From Actinomycetota bacterium (GTDB taxonomy: Bacteria; Armatimonadota; SYMT01): a DNA stretch of 47,024 nt. Within the stretch, counting starts at the first letter, position 1; every line of letters starts with the position of its first letter. The notes below the pieces were generated by a model that saw only the letters and a program-made list of their open reading frames with translations, had not been told where the DNA came from and ran no database searches. Location: positions 1-47,024 of the forward strand of contig SYKE01000247.1 of the NCBI GenBank assembly GCA_005798285.1, given 5' to 3'. The translations under genes and the position numbers were made by a program. This document shows, in pieces, positions 35,140 through 43,649 of the stretch.

Positions 35140-35222
35140 AGCAGAAGATCGGACTCGGGCCACCCACCAGAAGTTGCGCCGTCGAACCGGAAGTCGCGGC
35201 GCCTCTCTGCGTGGGAGAGCCC

Positions 35223-35726
35223 TCAGCCGGACGCGCTGCGCTCGTGGAGTTCTCGCAAGATTCTAAGCTGGGACCGCGCTTCGTCGGGTGTGAGCGAGCG
35301 GGTGCCGCCGCTCAATCGAGGGGTGGCTGGGAGCGGCAGCCCCTGGTCCTGGCACTCCTGTACCCAGAGGCCGAATTCGCGCCAGAAGACATCGTGTCCT
35401 GAATCCTCCGGGGCGCGCATGAAGCCTGCCAGGCGCAGCGCCTCCTCGGCGGCGCGGCGGGCAATCTCCACGCGCTCATCCTCTGGGGGCGGTTCCTCCC
35501 CGAAGCCGGCGAGTTCCAACCACTCGGCCCGGTCGAGTTCATAGGCCTCGATGAATCGCTCCACCAACTCCCGCCCGGGCCGCGCCTGGCCCCGGGCGAT
35601 CTGTCCGACGTAGGATTGGGTGCACCCGATGCGCCTGGCCATGGCGAATTGGGACGACTCCCGCGACATCACTTCCTTAAAGCGGCGCGAAAACTCGGGG
35701 TTGGGTTGTCGGGAGGGTTGGTGCAT
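35223..35726 (-). CDS. XRE-family helix-turn-helix regulator
   Basis: 167 residues. An N-terminal HTH_3 domain spans roughly 12-65 (FSRRFKEVMSRESSQFAMAR, then RIGCTQSYVGQIARGQARPG, then ELVERFIEAYELD). The C-terminal half is acidic and Ala/Glu rich with no recognised domain. Such proteins often repress their own promoter, and a pair of inverted repeats lies directly upstream (35755-35824), which could be the operator. Start ATG 35726. It is the first gene of a two-gene minus-strand unit with the small kinase. Confidence 0.8.
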   Translation of the reverse strand: MHQPSRQPNPEFSRRFKEVMSRESSQFAMARRIGCTQSYVGQIARGQARPGRELVERFIEAYELDRAEWLELAGFGEEPPPEDERVEIARRAAEEALRLAGFMRAPEDSGHDVFWREFGLWVQECQDQGLPLPATPRLSGGTRSLTPDEARSQLRILRELHERSASG

Positions 35727-35754
35727 GCGGGCCGGATCGAACGCGGTTCCTTGA

Positions 35755-35824
35755 TGTGGTAATCTCGGCTATCACAAACATCGGGAAGGGTGCCGCACAT
35801 TCGGCCGACAATTCACTGTGCGGC
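35755..35824. promoter_or_regulatory. Candidate operator: two inverted repeats upstream of the XRE gene
   Basis: tgtggta (35755-35761) and tatcaca (35770-35776) form a near-palindrome with one mismatch. gccgcaca (35792-35799) and tgtgcggc (35817-35824) form an exact 8-bp inverted repeat around 17 bases. Both lie in the 249-bp divergent space between the XRE and M20 genes. They could be binding sites, or the second could be an RNA hairpin. No -10/-35 pair is clear. Confidence 0.35.
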
Positions 35825-35975
35825 CTCTCGCCGGCAGCGGCTACGGGTTATCCCGGGTGATCGGGTCCCCGACCGGATGCCCTCGTGGTCGGAGCCCGTG
35901 GCGTGGCTGCCCGAGGGCGATCCATCCGGCGAGGCGTCTACCGACGGAGCGTAGTTTAGTGAGGCAGGACATCAG

Positions 35976-37112
35976 ATGATCTCTACCGATTCCATCGCCG
36001 GTTGGCTCTCCCGGCTGGTGCGCATTCCCAGCGTCAATCCTGCCCAGGCGGGACCGCGCGCCGGCGAGCCGGGAGAAGCCCGGATCGCCGCGGCGGTTGC
36101 CCAGTGGTTTGCGGAGCTCGGCGGAGAAGTGCACATCGAGGAGAAGCTCCCGGGCCGGCCGCTGGTGTGCGGGATCTGGCCGGGCCGGACCGATCGATTG
36201 GCGGCTCTCGACGTGCATCTCGACACGGTGGGCGTGGAGCAGATGCTCGGAGATCCGTTCAGCGGAGAGGTGCGCGACGGCAAGGTCTACGGGCGCGGCG
36301 CGGTAGACACCAAGGCCTCTCTCGGGGTGGCGCTGGCGCTGATCGAGCATCTCCAGAAGTCGGGTCGCCGGCCCGGCCCGGGTCTCCTCATCGCCGCGAG
36401 CGTGGATGAAGAGGTGGGAGCGCAGGGGGCGCCGCAGTTCCGCGACTGGGTTCGGGCACAGGGCCTGCAGATTCACCAGCTTGCCGTGGCGGAACCGACG
36501 CTTTGCGGCCCCGTTATCGCTCACAAAGGTGGAGTCCGGATTCAGTACCACATTCAGGGAGAACCGGCGCACTCGGCCCAGCCCCATAAGGGCAAGAATG
36601 CGATCACGGCAGGCGCGCATTTGATCGCCGCCCTGGCCGAAGAGCACGACCGTCTCCAGCGAGAACCGACTGAGGTTCCCACCGGACCCCCCACGCTCAC
36701 CGTGACCGGTGTTCGAGGCGGATCGGGCACCAATGTGGTTCCGGCCGAGTGTGTGGTGACTGTGGATCGGCGATTGATACCGGGAGAGGATGGGCCGGCC
36801 GTAGCGGCGGCGCTCAGCCGGCTGGGAGAGAATGCCTGTCCGCTCCCCGTTCGCGCCGAAGCGCCCCTCATCTTCACCCCGTTCTGGCAGCCCGCGGAGA
36901 GCCCGTGGATTCAGCAACTGTCGGAGTGGTCCGGCCGAGCCGCCGCTGCCGTTCCCTATGGAACGAACGCGTGGGCGTATGGGGGCCTGGCGGAGGAGTG
37001 CGTGATTATCGGGCCCGGGTCCATCGATCAAGCCCACGGCGTCGTGGAATGGGTGGAGCTGAGCCAGTTGGAGAAGATCGCCGGAATCTACGCTCGCTGG
37101 TGGGAGCTGTAG
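35976..37112 (+). CDS. M20-family metallopeptidase (acetylornithine deacetylase/DapE-like)
   Basis: 378 residues. M20 landmarks: DVHLDTVGVE (metal His and the adjacent Asp), VYGRGAVDTKA (bridging Asp), AASVDEEVGAQGA (catalytic Glu followed by metal Glu) and AVAEPT (metal ligand), with GPGSIDQAHGVVEWVE carrying the last His. The dimerisation domain is between about 175 and 290 (GGVRIQYHIQGEPAHSAQPH). The family removes acyl groups from N-acyl amino acids (ArgE, DapE) or cleaves dipeptides; this sequence alone does not choose among them. Start ATG 35976 with gaggcagg upstream. No signal peptide; cytoplasmic. Confidence 0.88.
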   Translation: MISTDSIAGWLSRLVRIPSVNPAQAGPRAGEPGEARIAAAVAQWFAELGGEVHIEEKLPGRPLVCGIWPGRTDRLAALDVHLDTVGVEQMLGDPFSGEVRDGKVYGRGAVDTKASLGVALALIEHLQKSGRRPGPGLLIAASVDEEVGAQGAPQFRDWVRAQGLQIHQLAVAEPTLCGPVIAHKGGVRIQYHIQGEPAHSAQPHKGKNAITAGAHLIAALAEEHDRLQREPTEVPTGPPTLTVTGVRGGSGTNVVPAECVVTVDRRLIPGEDGPAVAAALSRLGENACPLPVRAEAPLIFTPFWQPAESPWIQQLSEWSGRAAAAVPYGTNAWAYGGLAEECVIIGPGSIDQAHGVVEWVELSQLEKIAGIYARWWEL

Positions 37113-37270
37113 TTCGAGGTAGCGGTGACGGTGCCCGGACCTTGAAAAAAAATTCAGCTCATCCGGGAACCAAATTGTGCGCCGGGGCACTTGATCCCGA
37201 TGAAGTGACGCGGAGAGCCCGGCCGATGGAGATGCCGGGGCCGACCCGCTCGCTATCGGGAGAAGTAGGA

Positions 37271-37516
37271 ATGCTGCGACGAATTCTCACGCTCTGTGCC
37301 GCGCTGGCGGTGGCCGGAACGACACTGGTCTCGCCGGTTCAGGCCCAGGACAAGGGGAAGATGGCCCCCGCCGATCACGGCAAGATGGCCGCGAAACCCC
37401 ACGGCAAGATGGCCGCGAAGGCCCATGGGAAGATGGCCGCGAAGGCCCATGGGAAGATGGCGGCTAAGGGCGGCAAGATGGCCGCGGACCACAAGGCGGA
37501 GAAACCCGGCAAGTAG
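37271..37516 (+). CDS. Tiny secreted protein made of His-Gly-Lys-Met repeats
   Basis: 81 residues. An open frame upstream overlaps the M20 gene but is not signal-bearing, so I start at ATG 37271 (MLRRILTLCAALAVAG) with ggagaag nearby. A classical signal peptide ends near VQAQ at about 26. The mature part is only about 55 residues and is almost entirely an 8-residue repeat, HGKMAAK plus a variable residue, with four clean units and flanking partial units. It is strongly basic, with evenly spaced His and Met. Such residues can bind copper or other soft metals, but nothing here proves it. Tiny repeat ORFs of this type are often missed by gene callers. Confidence 0.65.
   Translation: MLRRILTLCAALAVAGTTLVSPVQAQDKGKMAPADHGKMAAKPHGKMAAKAHGKMAAKAHGKMAAKGGKMAADHKAEKPGK
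37352..37471 (+). repeat. 24-bp tandem coding repeat
   Basis: Five in-frame 24-bp units (37352, 37376, 37400, 37424 and 37448) encode KGKMAPAD, HGKMAAKP, HGKMAAKA, HGKMAAKA and HGKMAAKG. Units at 37400 and 37424 differ by only two bases (cacggc to catggg), which suggests recent slippage or duplication. A shortened unit follows. Confidence 0.8.
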
Positions 37517-37634
37517 CCGACGAGTTCCGCGTCCGCCGCATCCCCGGATCGCGCTGCAGAGCGGTCCCGGGATCTGAACCGCAGACCAGTCGCACAGACT
37601 CCTCATCGCGGGGGGCGCCACGCACGGGCGACCG

Positions 37635-38069
37635 TCAGGCCCGAGCAGTCGCCTTTCCGAAGCGACCGATGCCCCAGCCCACTACCACCCCCGTATAACC
37701 CGCCAGCTTGATCCAGCCGAGCGCCGTGGTGATTCCCACGTCGGTAAACTGAGCCGCCCCGGCGTTGGCCTGTCCCATCATGGATAAGGGAACCAGCACG
37801 AGAGCCAGTCCCGACAGCACGAGCCCCGCCGGCGTGCTCCAGCGCGCTCGCTGCCGGATACCGTACGCCGCTGCCCCGACTAGCAGCGCCCACCCTGCGC
37901 CCGTGAGTCCCGAAACCAATCGTTCCGCGGGGGACGAGTAGGCGACGGAGGCCGCCGCCTCCAACACCTCACAGACGAACGCAAATGCGATCCCGAACAG
38001 CATCATCCGCCAGCCGGGCTCGCCGGAGCGGGGGTTCGACGCCGCGGGCGCCTTCCGATTGTTAGACAT
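37635..38069 (-). CDS. Small four-helix membrane protein of unknown function
   Basis: 144 residues from ATG 38069. Four hydrophobic segments: MMLFGIAFAFVCEVLEAAAS, VSGLTGAGWALLVGAAAYGI, PAGLVLSGLALVLVPLSMM and LGWIKLAGYTGVVVGWGIG. No family is recognised. It is divergent from secDF and shares the short intergenic space with the secDF promoter, so their expression may be linked. Confidence 0.7.
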   Translation of the reverse strand: MSNNRKAPAASNPRSGEPGWRMMLFGIAFAFVCEVLEAAASVAYSSPAERLVSGLTGAGWALLVGAAAYGIRQRARWSTPAGLVLSGLALVLVPLSMMGQANAGAAQFTDVGITTALGWIKLAGYTGVVVGWGIGRFGKATARA

Positions 38070-38092
38070 CTTACAGTTGAAAGCCGCGTTCC

Positions 38093-38121
38093 TTGACGCT
38101 CTTAGACCCCATCAGTATAAT
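38093..38121 (+). promoter_or_regulatory. Near-consensus sigma-70 promoter for secDF
   Basis: TTGACG (38093-38098) and a perfect TATAAT (38116-38121) are separated by exactly 17 bp. Transcription should begin near 38128, giving a leader of about 60 nt before the secDF ATG at 38188. Confidence 0.85.
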
Positions 38122-38187
38122 TCGACGATATGCCCGGACATCCGTCCGTGGTCTTGTTTTTCTGGAACGGCGGATCTGGAACGGCGA

Positions 38188-41034
38188 ATGAAGAACGGCC
38201 TCACCTTCCTCGCACTGGTGGTCCTGGCGGCGGTCGCCGGATGGTACAGTCTCTCGCCCCAGTTCCCGTTCCAACTTGGTTTGGATCTCCGGGGCGGGAT
38301 GCGGGTTACGCTGGAACCGGACGAGTCCAAGACGCCGGCCACCGAGACCATCACCCCGGAGACGATCAACGCGGTCAAGAACGTCCTTGAAAACCGCGTG
38401 AACTCCTTCGGTCTTTCCGGCGCGGATGTTCGCGTGAAGGGGGACCGTCAGGTCCTGATCTCGCTGCCGGGCGCCTCGAACAAGGAAGACGTGCTCAAGA
38501 GCCTCACCTCGGTGGCGCAGCTTGAGTTCCGGCATCTCAACAACGCCCAGAGCAAGAACAACCCCGGCGCCCGTTATCGGATGACGGTGAAGACGGGCAA
38601 CGCCTCCAAGGGCGAGCCGGACAGCTATTCCTTTACAGATAGCGCCGACGGCGACAAGGCGGTCGATCAGGCGATGGTGATCGCCGCGGCGCCGTTGATC
38701 CTTCGTGGGGACTCGCTGAAGCCTGAGTCCCGTCCCGAGATCAACCCGTCGAACGGAGAGCCGCTCGTGACCTTCGCCCTGAAGGATGAGGGCGCCCGAA
38801 CGTTTGCCAACTTCACCAGTGAGAACCAGGGCGAGATCCTCGCCATCGTACTCGACAACAAGATTGTCTCCGCCCCGAACATCGACGAGCCGATCACCGA
38901 AGGCAACGGGATCATCCGCGGCGGCTTCACGACCATCGCCGAAGCGAAGGTCCTCGCCAACCTGTTGAATTCCGGCGCGCTCCCGATCCCGATGAAGCCC
39001 GTGGAGATTCAGAGCGTGGGCGCCACGCTCGGCCAGGAATCCATCGACAAGAGCCTCCAGGCCGGGCTGGCCGGTCTTGGGCTGGTTCTTGTCTTCATGG
39101 TCTGCTACTACTGGCTCCCGGGCGTGATCGCGTGCGTGGCGCTCCTCGTCTACACCGCCATCAGTCTGGCGTTGTTCAAGGGCGTGGGCATCTTCCCTCC
39201 GATCGTGATGGATCTGCCGGGCATCACCGGCTTCATCCTCTCGGTCGGTATGGCGGTCGACGCGAACGTTCTCATCTTCGAGCGCCTGAAGGAAGAGCTC
39301 CGCGGCGGTAAGGGCGTACATGCGGCGGTAGATGCCGGCTTCTCCCGAGCGTTTTCCTCCATCCTCGACTCCAACGTGACCACCTGGATCGTCTGCTCGA
39401 TCCTGGTCTGGCTGGGGACGCCCATCATCCGGGGCTTCGCCATCACGCTGGCGTTGGGTGTCGCCGTTTCGATGTTCACGGCGATTACCGTGACCCGCAC
39501 GATCCTTCACCTCGTGATGTCGCAGAGCTGGGCCCGAAACGAAAAACTCTTCGGCCTGAATGTCGGCTGGCTCCAGTTGGTGTTCCCCGCCTCCCGCGAT
39601 GGAGCGATCCTCAAGGTCTTCGATAAGCGACGAATCTACTTCGGCTCCACGATTTTGCTGTCCGTGCTCGCGCTGATCTTCATCGCGATGACGCCGTTCG
39701 GCAAAGGCCTCCAGACCGGCATCGACTTCACCGGCGGATCCGTGATCGAGGCGGCGTTCCGTGCCAATGATGTCACCCGAGAGCAGATCGTCGGCGTGCT
39801 GAGCAAGAACGGCGTCGAGGACGCCATTGTCTCGGTGGGCGCCAGCGAATCCCCGTGGTCGCAAGTGGTGGTGAAGGCGACGGAAGTCGACCCCGTCAAT
39901 GTGGAACTTGCAAAGACACGCCTCTCCGGCGTTCGAGGGTTCGACGCGACGGCTTACACGTCTTCTCAGAAAGACAAGCAGTTCGAAGCGCGCGCCACGT
40001 TCACCCGCAAGGTCGAACAGGCCGAAGTCCTGCAGGCGCTGCAGACTCTCGGCGCGCGAGGCGAGTCGGCGCCTGTGCTGAAGGGACTCTCGGTTGCGGT
40101 GACCGAGCAGCCTCGGACCGGCAGCGCGGCGGTGAAAGTCGCCGAAATCCGCAGCCAACACCTCAGCCCCGAGAAGATGACCGCAGTCAAGGCGGAGTTG
40201 GAGCAGATCGGCGGCGGCATCATCGAGCCGATGTATCAGCAGACGACCATCGGCCCGAGCGTCGCGAAGGAAGTCACCCAGAACGCCTTCGCTTCGGTGG
40301 CCGTGGCCTCGCTGGCCATCATCCTTTATCTGGCGTTCCGGTTTGCGATCGGCGGCTTCGTCAACGGCCTGAAGTTCGGCATCTGCGCCGTCGTTGCCCT
40401 GGTGCATGACGTCGGCATTACGATCGGCCTCTTCGCCCTGATGGGAGCCGTGGCCAACTGGCAGATCGACAGCCTCTTTGTAACGGCGGCGCTGACCATT
40501 CTCGGTTTCTCGGTTCACGATACCATCGTGGTCTACGACCGGATTCGCGAGAACCTCCGGCATCGGAAGAAGGCCGAGACGTTTGCCGAGGTGAGCGACC
40601 GCTCGATCACCCAGACGTTTGACCGCTCGATCAACACCTCGCTGACCGTGCTCCTCGTGGTCTTTGCCCTCGTGGTGATGGGCGGCGATTCGGTGCGGTT
40701 GTTCAACATCGCGCTGCTCTTCGGCATCGCGATCGGAACCTATTCGTCCATCTTCGTGGCGAGTCCGCTGGTCGTGCTGATTGAGCAGAAGCTCAGCGTG
40801 CGCGAACGGGCTCTGGCCGCGGCGGGCGGGGGCAGCGTGAAGAAGCGCGACGACGTGGCACTGACGCCGGCCCGACCCCGACGGGAGACGAGTTCTCCCG
40901 CTCCGGTGAGACCGACCCTGGCATCGGCGGATGGAGAACAGCCGGAAGGCGGCGAGGACGCGGCTGCAGCCGAAGTCCGCAGCCGTCCCGCCGGAATGGC
41001 GACCGTCAAGCCGAAGAAGAAGCGGCGCCTGTAG
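38188..41034 (+). CDS. secDF: Fused SecD-SecF protein translocase subunit
   Basis: 948 residues. It aids protein export through SecYEG using the proton motive force, at the inner membrane. The SecD half begins with an anchor and FQLGLDLRGG (Asp33), and its C-terminal membrane domain contains MDLPGITGFILSVGMAVDAN and NVLIFERLKEELRGG. The SecF half starts near residue 477 (KRRIYFGSTILLSVLALIFI) with GIDFTGGSVIEAAF, and its membrane core has VHDTIVVYDRIRENLRHRKK. The SecF extracytoplasmic region (about 510-705) is longer than usual, near 190 residues. The last 90 residues are a basic, Pro-rich tail ending PKKKRRL. The start ATG 38188 is chosen because residue 1 begins the anchor; an open frame to 38059 lacks family sequence and overlaps the promoter. 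Confidence 0.95.
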   Translation: MKNGLTFLALVVLAAVAGWYSLSPQFPFQLGLDLRGGMRVTLEPDESKTPATETITPETINAVKNVLENRVNSFGLSGADVRVKGDRQVLISLPGASNKEDVLKSLTSVAQLEFRHLNNAQSKNNPGARYRMTVKTGNASKGEPDSYSFTDSADGDKAVDQAMVIAAAPLILRGDSLKPESRPEINPSNGEPLVTFALKDEGARTFANFTSENQGEILAIVLDNKIVSAPNIDEPITEGNGIIRGGFTTIAEAKVLANLLNSGALPIPMKPVEIQSVGATLGQESIDKSLQAGLAGLGLVLVFMVCYYWLPGVIACVALLVYTAISLALFKGVGIFPPIVMDLPGITGFILSVGMAVDANVLIFERLKEELRGGKGVHAAVDAGFSRAFSSILDSNVTTWIVCSILVWLGTPIIRGFAITLALGVAVSMFTAITVTRTILHLVMSQSWARNEKLFGLNVGWLQLVFPASRDGAILKVFDKRRIYFGSTILLSVLALIFIAMTPFGKGLQTGIDFTGGSVIEAAFRANDVTREQIVGVLSKNGVEDAIVSVGASESPWSQVVVKATEVDPVNVELAKTRLSGVRGFDATAYTSSQKDKQFEARATFTRKVEQAEVLQALQTLGARGESAPVLKGLSVAVTEQPRTGSAAVKVAEIRSQHLSPEKMTAVKAELEQIGGGIIEPMYQQTTIGPSVAKEVTQNAFASVAVASLAIILYLAFRFAIGGFVNGLKFGICAVVALVHDVGITIGLFALMGAVANWQIDSLFVTAALTILGFSVHDTIVVYDRIRENLRHRKKAETFAEVSDRSITQTFDRSINTSLTVLLVVFALVVMGGDSVRLFNIALLFGIAIGTYSSIFVASPLVVLIEQKLSVRERALAAAGGGSVKKRDDVALTPARPRRETSSPAPVRPTLASADGEQPEGGEDAAAAEVRSRPAGMATVKPKKKRRL

Positions 41035-41048
41035 CTCTGGAAGTTCCG

Positions 41049-41077
41049 AGAGGCGCCTCCCCGGAGGCGCCTCTTTT
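41049..41077 (+). terminator. Strong rho-independent terminator after secDF
   Basis: A perfect 12-bp stem agaggcgcctcc / ggaggcgcctct with a two-base cc loop is followed by tttt (41074-41077). It lies 15 bp past the secDF stop and ends just before recJ. Confidence 0.9.
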
Positions 41078-41090
41078 CGGAAGGCAGGCC

Positions 41091-42839
41091 ATGCGACCTC
41101 GCTGGCTCCCCCCACCTCCCACTCCGCCCGAGGCGGCAATCCTCGCTCGATCCATCGGCGTCTCTCTACTGGTCGGTGGGTTGCTCTATTCCCGCGGCGT
41201 TCAAGATGCGGCGTCGGCCGAGCGATTCTTGAATCCACTGCTGGAACACCTTCACGATCCCTCGCTGTTGCCCGACATTGACGCCGCAGTGGATCGGCTG
41301 GCGCTTGCGGTGGACCGCGGCGAGCGGATCCTCGTTCACGGCGATTACGATGTCGATGGCGTGTGCGCCGCCGCGCTCCTCACCCGGGTGCTGCGCGTCT
41401 TGAAGGCCGATGTTCGGGAGTTTGTCCCGCATCGCATCGAGGATGGCTACGATCTGCAGCCCGAGACTGTTCGCCGGGCGGCCGCGGAGGGGACGCGTCT
41501 GATCCTCACCACGGACTGCGGCATTGTGGCGTTCGAGAGTGTCGCGCTCGCCCGAGAGCTGGGCATCGACGTGATTGTGACGGACCATCACGAGCCGGAC
41601 CCCAACGGGCGTCTGCCAGACGCGGTGGCCGTGGTGAACCCGCACCGGCTGGACAGTCGCTATCCCTGGCCGAACATCTCTGGGACCGCCGTCGCGTTCA
41701 AACTGGCGACCGCCCTCGTCCGAAGGCGGGGAATTGCCACCGCGAGTTTCGCGAGGGCCTACCTCGATCTGGTAGCGCTGGCGACCTGTGCCGACTGCAT
41801 GCCGCTGCGGGATGAGAACCGGGCGTTGGTGGTGCACGGGCTTCAGACTTTGCGGACCACCAACAAGCCCGGGCTGAAGGCGCTGATGAAGATTTCCCGC
41901 GTGGAGCCGGACCGCCTCAACGCGCGGAGCCTGGGCTTCGCGCTGGGTCCGCGCATCAATGCCGTCGGCCGGATGGATGCCGCGGCGCACGCGCTGGAGC
42001 TGCTCCTTACCACCGACCCGATGGAAGCGGAGCTTCTGGCGCGGCGACTGGACGACGCCAACCTCGAACGTCAGAAGGAGCAGACCCGGATCGTGACCGA
42101 CGCGACGCGGATTGCGGAGCGTCACCTTGAAGATCCGGTGATGGTGCTTGCCTCACACAACTGGATGGCCGGCATCATCGGCATTGTTGCCGGGCGGATG
42201 GCCGAGGTGCATGGTCGACCGGTGGTGCTCATTGCCATCGATGAGGAGACCGGCACGGGCCGGGGTTCTTGCCGGAGCATCGAGGGCTTCGACATCCGTG
42301 ACGCGCTGGAAGGCTGTCGGGAGCACCTCAACCGCTTCGGCGGACACGCGGCGGCGGCGGGTTTCGACATTCGGGCCGACCGGATCGACGCGTTCCGAGA
42401 CGCACTGTGCGGTGTGGCGCGCGAGAAGATGGACGGCGAGGACCTCTCTCCGCGGCTGCGAATCGACATCGAGGCGTGTGCTCAGGTCCTCGATCTCAAG
42501 CTCGCCCAGGAGTTGGCCCGGCTGGAGCCCTTCGGGGTGGACAACCCGGAACCCCTGATTCTCTGCCGGGGGCTCGAGGTGCTGGAGCAAAAGCGTTTGC
42601 CGGGGCGATCCGAGAGCGGTTCGGCGCACATGCGGCTGAAATTCCGCGCGGGCGCTCGCGGTGGCGTGGGCGCAGTCTTCTGGCAGGCGTGGGACCGCTA
42701 CGCGGCCGACTGCGCGCCGGGCGCCCGGGTGGATGCCTGCTTCACGTTGGGCACGAACACGTGGAACGGAAGCACGTCGGCACAACTGGATTTAAAGGAC
42801 CTCCGTCCGGCGGAGGGTGGGTCGTTTCCGGTCGGGTGA
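41091..42839 (+). CDS. recJ: Single-stranded-DNA-specific exonuclease RecJ
   Basis: 582 residues, typical for RecJ. It degrades 5' single-stranded DNA in recombination and mismatch repair. DHH-family motifs: HGDYDVDGVCAAALL near 83, LTTDCGIVAFE, IVTDHHEPDPNGRLPD near 163 with the DHH box, and GTAVAFKLA. DHHA1 begins near 345 (VMVLASHNWMAGIIGIVAGRM) and contains GRGSCRSIEGFDIRDAL and HAAAAGF, and an OB-like C-terminal domain ends the protein. Start ATG 41091 preceded by ggaaggcagg. It begins immediately behind the secDF terminator, so it has its own promoter or is reached by read-through. Confidence 0.95.
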   Translation: MRPRWLPPPPTPPEAAILARSIGVSLLVGGLLYSRGVQDAASAERFLNPLLEHLHDPSLLPDIDAAVDRLALAVDRGERILVHGDYDVDGVCAAALLTRVLRVLKADVREFVPHRIEDGYDLQPETVRRAAAEGTRLILTTDCGIVAFESVALARELGIDVIVTDHHEPDPNGRLPDAVAVVNPHRLDSRYPWPNISGTAVAFKLATALVRRRGIATASFARAYLDLVALATCADCMPLRDENRALVVHGLQTLRTTNKPGLKALMKISRVEPDRLNARSLGFALGPRINAVGRMDAAAHALELLLTTDPMEAELLARRLDDANLERQKEQTRIVTDATRIAERHLEDPVMVLASHNWMAGIIGIVAGRMAEVHGRPVVLIAIDEETGTGRGSCRSIEGFDIRDALEGCREHLNRFGGHAAAAGFDIRADRIDAFRDALCGVAREKMDGEDLSPRLRIDIEACAQVLDLKLAQELARLEPFGVDNPEPLILCRGLEVLEQKRLPGRSESGSAHMRLKFRAGARGGVGAVFWQAWDRYAADCAPGARVDACFTLGTNTWNGSTSAQLDLKDLRPAEGGSFPVG

Positions 42840-42862
42840 CCGGAATGGGAGTGAGACGCGAA

Positions 42863-43630
42863 ATGGCGACCGAACAGGAAACACTTCAAGAACTGGTTGC
42901 GATGAGCCGCCGGCTGGCGGACCCGGCGCTGGACTACGTGATCCTCGGTGAGGGCAACACCTCCGCCGCGCTCGACGAGGAGTCATTCTATGTGAAGGCC
43001 TCCGGCGTCACGCTGCGCGACATCGGCGAGACGGGGTTTGTCCGGGTCGGACGTGCGCCGATCCTGGATCTGCTGGCTCGCCCCGAAGTGACCGACGACG
43101 AGGTTCGAGAGGGGATGCAGGCTGCCCGCATCAACGCGAACAGCCCGATCCGCCCCTCTGTGGAGACGCTCTTTCACGCCTACTTCCTCTCGCTCCCCGG
43201 CATTCGCTTCGTGGGCCACACCCATCCGACCGCCGTCAACTCGATCCTTTGTTCTCGCAACGCCGAGGCGCTCCTGGCGGGCCGACTCTTTCCGGATGAG
43301 ATCGTCTGCTGCGGCCCCGCGCCGTGCTGGGTCCCCTATGTCGATCCCGGCCAGCCGCTCTCGCGAGCCATCCGGGAGCGCGTTGAGGCCTACATCGACA
43401 CCTACAACGCCGCCCCGCGCATCGTGCTGATGCAGAACCATGGCCTCATCGCGCTGGGCCGCTCCTCCACCGAGGTCGAGCACGCCACCGCCATGGCGGT
43501 GAAGACGGCTCGCGTCCTCCTCGGCGCCGCCGCCTGCGGGGGGCCGAACTTCCTCAGTCCGGAGCAGGTCAGCCGCATCTACACCCGTCCCGACGAGAAG
43601 TATCGGGAAAAAATGATCGGCGTCGCGTAG
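42863..43630 (+). CDS. Class II aldolase/adducin-family protein
   Basis: 255 residues from ATG 42863 (MATEQETL), with gggagtgag upstream; an in-frame ATG at 42845 is a second option. The AraD/FucA fold is seen in DYVILGEGNTSAALDEESFYVKASG, RPSVETLFHAYFL, FVGHTHPTAVNSILCSRNAE (metal His residues) and IVLMQNHGLIALGRSSTEVE (late His). These enzymes cleave or epimerise sugar phosphates (fuculose, ribulose and others). The substrate is not readable from sequence. It sits 23 bp after recJ on the same strand and converges with the Lhr helicase, whose stop lies 19 bp away. Confidence 0.85.
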   Translation: MATEQETLQELVAMSRRLADPALDYVILGEGNTSAALDEESFYVKASGVTLRDIGETGFVRVGRAPILDLLARPEVTDDEVREGMQAARINANSPIRPSVETLFHAYFLSLPGIRFVGHTHPTAVNSILCSRNAEALLAGRLFPDEIVCCGPAPCWVPYVDPGQPLSRAIRERVEAYIDTYNAAPRIVLMQNHGLIALGRSSTEVEHATAMAVKTARVLLGAAACGGPNFLSPEQVSRIYTRPDEKYREKMIGVA

Positions 43631-43649
43631 GCGCCTTCCGACGGATGGA

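Noticed and set aside
35755-35776. CRP/FNR-type binding site
   Set aside because: The half sites are 12 bp or so too far apart for the TGTGA-N6-TCACA pattern and one arm is mismatched; kept only as a weak operator candidate.
38071-41238. Open frame of 1055 codons on the minus strand opposite secDF and the start of recJ
   Set aside because: No family-like sequence; rich in Arg, His, Asp and Glu as expected from reading GC-rich coding DNA backwards. SecDF on the plus strand is unambiguous.
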